DNA of 6,869 bases. It comes from Geobacter sp. UBA6802. Its GTDB lineage: Bacteria > Desulfobacterota > Desulfuromonadia > Geobacterales > Pseudopelobacteraceae. Of the stretch, positions 5,866-6,869 are shown in pieces (the stretch's first letter is position 1; every line of letters starts with the position of its first letter). The stretch is from positions 1 through 6,869 of the forward strand of contig DKFG01000127.1 of NCBI GenBank assembly GCA_002452325.1, given 5' to 3'. The notes beneath the pieces were generated by a model. It did not search any database. It saw only the letters and a list, made by a program, of their open reading frames with translations, and had not been told where the DNA came from. A program made the translations under genes and the position numbers.

Positions 5866-6869
5866 ATGAACAGCACACATCAACGGATAGGCGAAATTCT
5901 GGTAGGGCATGGGGCGCTGACAGCAGAGCAGGTCGCGCAGGTTCTGGAACGCCAGGCCACCCAGGACGGCCGTTTCGGCGAGCTGGCCCAGGCCCTTGGG
6001 CTGGTGGATGAGACGCTGGTGGCCAAGGCGTTGGCTACGCAGCTTGGGTTGCAATTCATCGACCTGAGCAGCTTCAAGGTGGATGCAGCCTTGTTGAATG
6101 TGCTGTCACCCGAGGTGATGTACCGCTACCAGGTGGTGCCCCTTGAGCAGGTTGGTGATCGGCTTACCATTGCGGTTGCCGATCCCACGGCTGTGTTGCA
6201 GCTGGACGAACTGGAGCTGCTGTTGGGGCGGCCGCTGCAGTATGCGGTTGCAACGTCAGCGGCCATTGCCCGGCTGCTGAAGGGGGGCGAGGGAACCCGG
6301 CGGGTGCTGCGGGATGTGTCTGAGGATTTTCTGCTGCAGCTGGTGAAGGAAACCGACAGCGGCGAAGAGGTGCTCTCGCTGGAGAGCCTGTCGGCCGACA
6401 CCGCTTCCAGCCCGATTGTCAAGCTGATCAACACCACCCTGCTGGATGCATTGGAACGGCGGGCCAGCGATATCCATATCGAGACCGGCCACGCTGGCGT
6501 CAGCATCAAATACCGGATCGACGGGGTGTTGTACCAGGCCAACGACCCGATCGATCTGCACTTCCAGGGGCCTATTATCTCCCGTCTCAAGATCATGAGC
6601 GAGCTGGATATCTCTGAACGGCGTATCCCCCAGGACGGCCGTTTCAAGATCCGGCTGGGAGAAAAGTCGATCGATTTCCGGGTCTCGATCATGCCCAGCG
6701 CCTACGGGGAGGATGCCGTGATCCGGATTCTGGACAAGGAGAGCATCGCCGCCGAGATGCAGGGCCTGAGTCTGGAACATCTCGGCATTCACCCCCGTGA
6801 ACTGGTCCGGATCCGGCGCAAGATACGGGAGCCCTACGGCATGGTGCTGGTGACCGGTCCCACCGGTTC
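5866..6869 (+). CDS. GspE/PulE/PilB-family assembly ATPase with N-terminal MshEN-type domain, 5' part only
   Basis: The frame runs from ATG 5866 past the right edge; 334 whole codons are visible. This is the cytoplasmic hexameric ATPase that powers pseudopilus or pilus assembly through the GspF-like platform. Residues 7-30 and 36-59 form two 24-residue motifs (R7, G9, G16, L27, Q30; R36, G38, G45, L56, Q59) separated by exactly five residues, the arrangement known for c-di-GMP-binding MshEN domains. The rest of the T2SSE_N domain extends to about 138. The ATPase part begins near 180 with SPIVKLIN, ASDIHIE (200-206), YRIDGVL, RIPQDGRF (253-260), DFRVSIMP and GEDAVIRIL. It ends at GPTGS (331-335, last codon incomplete), the first half of Walker A. 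Walker B, the His box and any tetracysteine zinc motif lie outside the window. Composition matches the GspF-like gene. Confidence 0.93.
   Translation, partial: MNSTHQRIGEILVGHGALTAEQVAQVLERQATQDGRFGELAQALGLVDETLVAKALATQLGLQFIDLSSFKVDAALLNVLSPEVMYRYQVVPLEQVGDRLTIAVADPTAVLQLDELELLLGRPLQYAVATSAAIARLLKGGEGTRRVLRDVSEDFLLQLVKETDSGEEVLSLESLSADTASSPIVKLINTTLLDALERRASDIHIETGHAGVSIKYRIDGVLYQANDPIDLHFQGPIISRLKIMSELDISERRIPQDGRFKIRLGEKSIDFRVSIMPSAYGEDAVIRILDKESIAAEMQGLSLEHLGIHPRELVRIRRKIREPYGMVLVTGPTG

Noticed and set aside
1..6869. CRISPR arrays, tRNA, rRNA or riboswitch elements
   Set aside because: No short direct repeats with regular spacers, no cloverleaf and no conserved RNA motifs were noticed. 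Almost every base is accounted for by the four genes.

Overview
The window holds four co-directional genes on the + strand, packed like an operon with gaps of 3, 36 and 10 nt; the first and last run off the edges. In order: the 3' end of a secreted Cys-containing repeat protein; a complete GspF/PulF-family inner-membrane platform protein; a complete 1271-residue secreted modular protein with four DUF1566 (Lcl_C-type) repeats; and the 5' part of a GspE/PulE/PilB-family ATPase, cut inside its Walker A loop.

The organism is a Gram-negative bacterium with type II secretion or type IV pilus-like machinery. The Cys-paired InlB-like repeats (..GWSG.C..G.C..), the choice-of-anchor-D-like modules, the DUF1566 domains and the high GC of the machinery genes recall Geobacter-type Desulfuromonadota. 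That assignment is recalled from family patterns, not tested.

Layout. 1-782: repeat protein, at least three InlB-like repeats (the first mostly outside the window) plus a C-terminal module of about 82 residues. 786-2003: GspF-like protein, starting 3 nt after the previous stop. 2040-5855: signal peptide, then DUF1566 x2, ASH-like domain, repeat and Cys linker, then again DUF1566 x2, ASH-like domain and InlB-like repeat, then the same C-terminal module (81 residues). 5866-6869: ATPase with an N-terminal tandem motif fitting the MshEN c-di-GMP-binding consensus.

The most interesting signal is the shared C-terminal module. Two otherwise different exported proteins flanking gspF end in the same module (GYST...ILLL...LKGGYN...SSG/TSG...V(E/D)R(I/L)..K-stop). 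In the large gene this GC-rich tail is joined to an AT-rich passenger. My working hypothesis is a dedicated T2SS-like (pseudopilus) exporter co-encoded with its substrates, which carry a common C-terminal sorting or assembly module, with the ATPase under c-di-GMP control. The homology and gene order are visible in the sequence. The sorting function and substrate relationship are inference.
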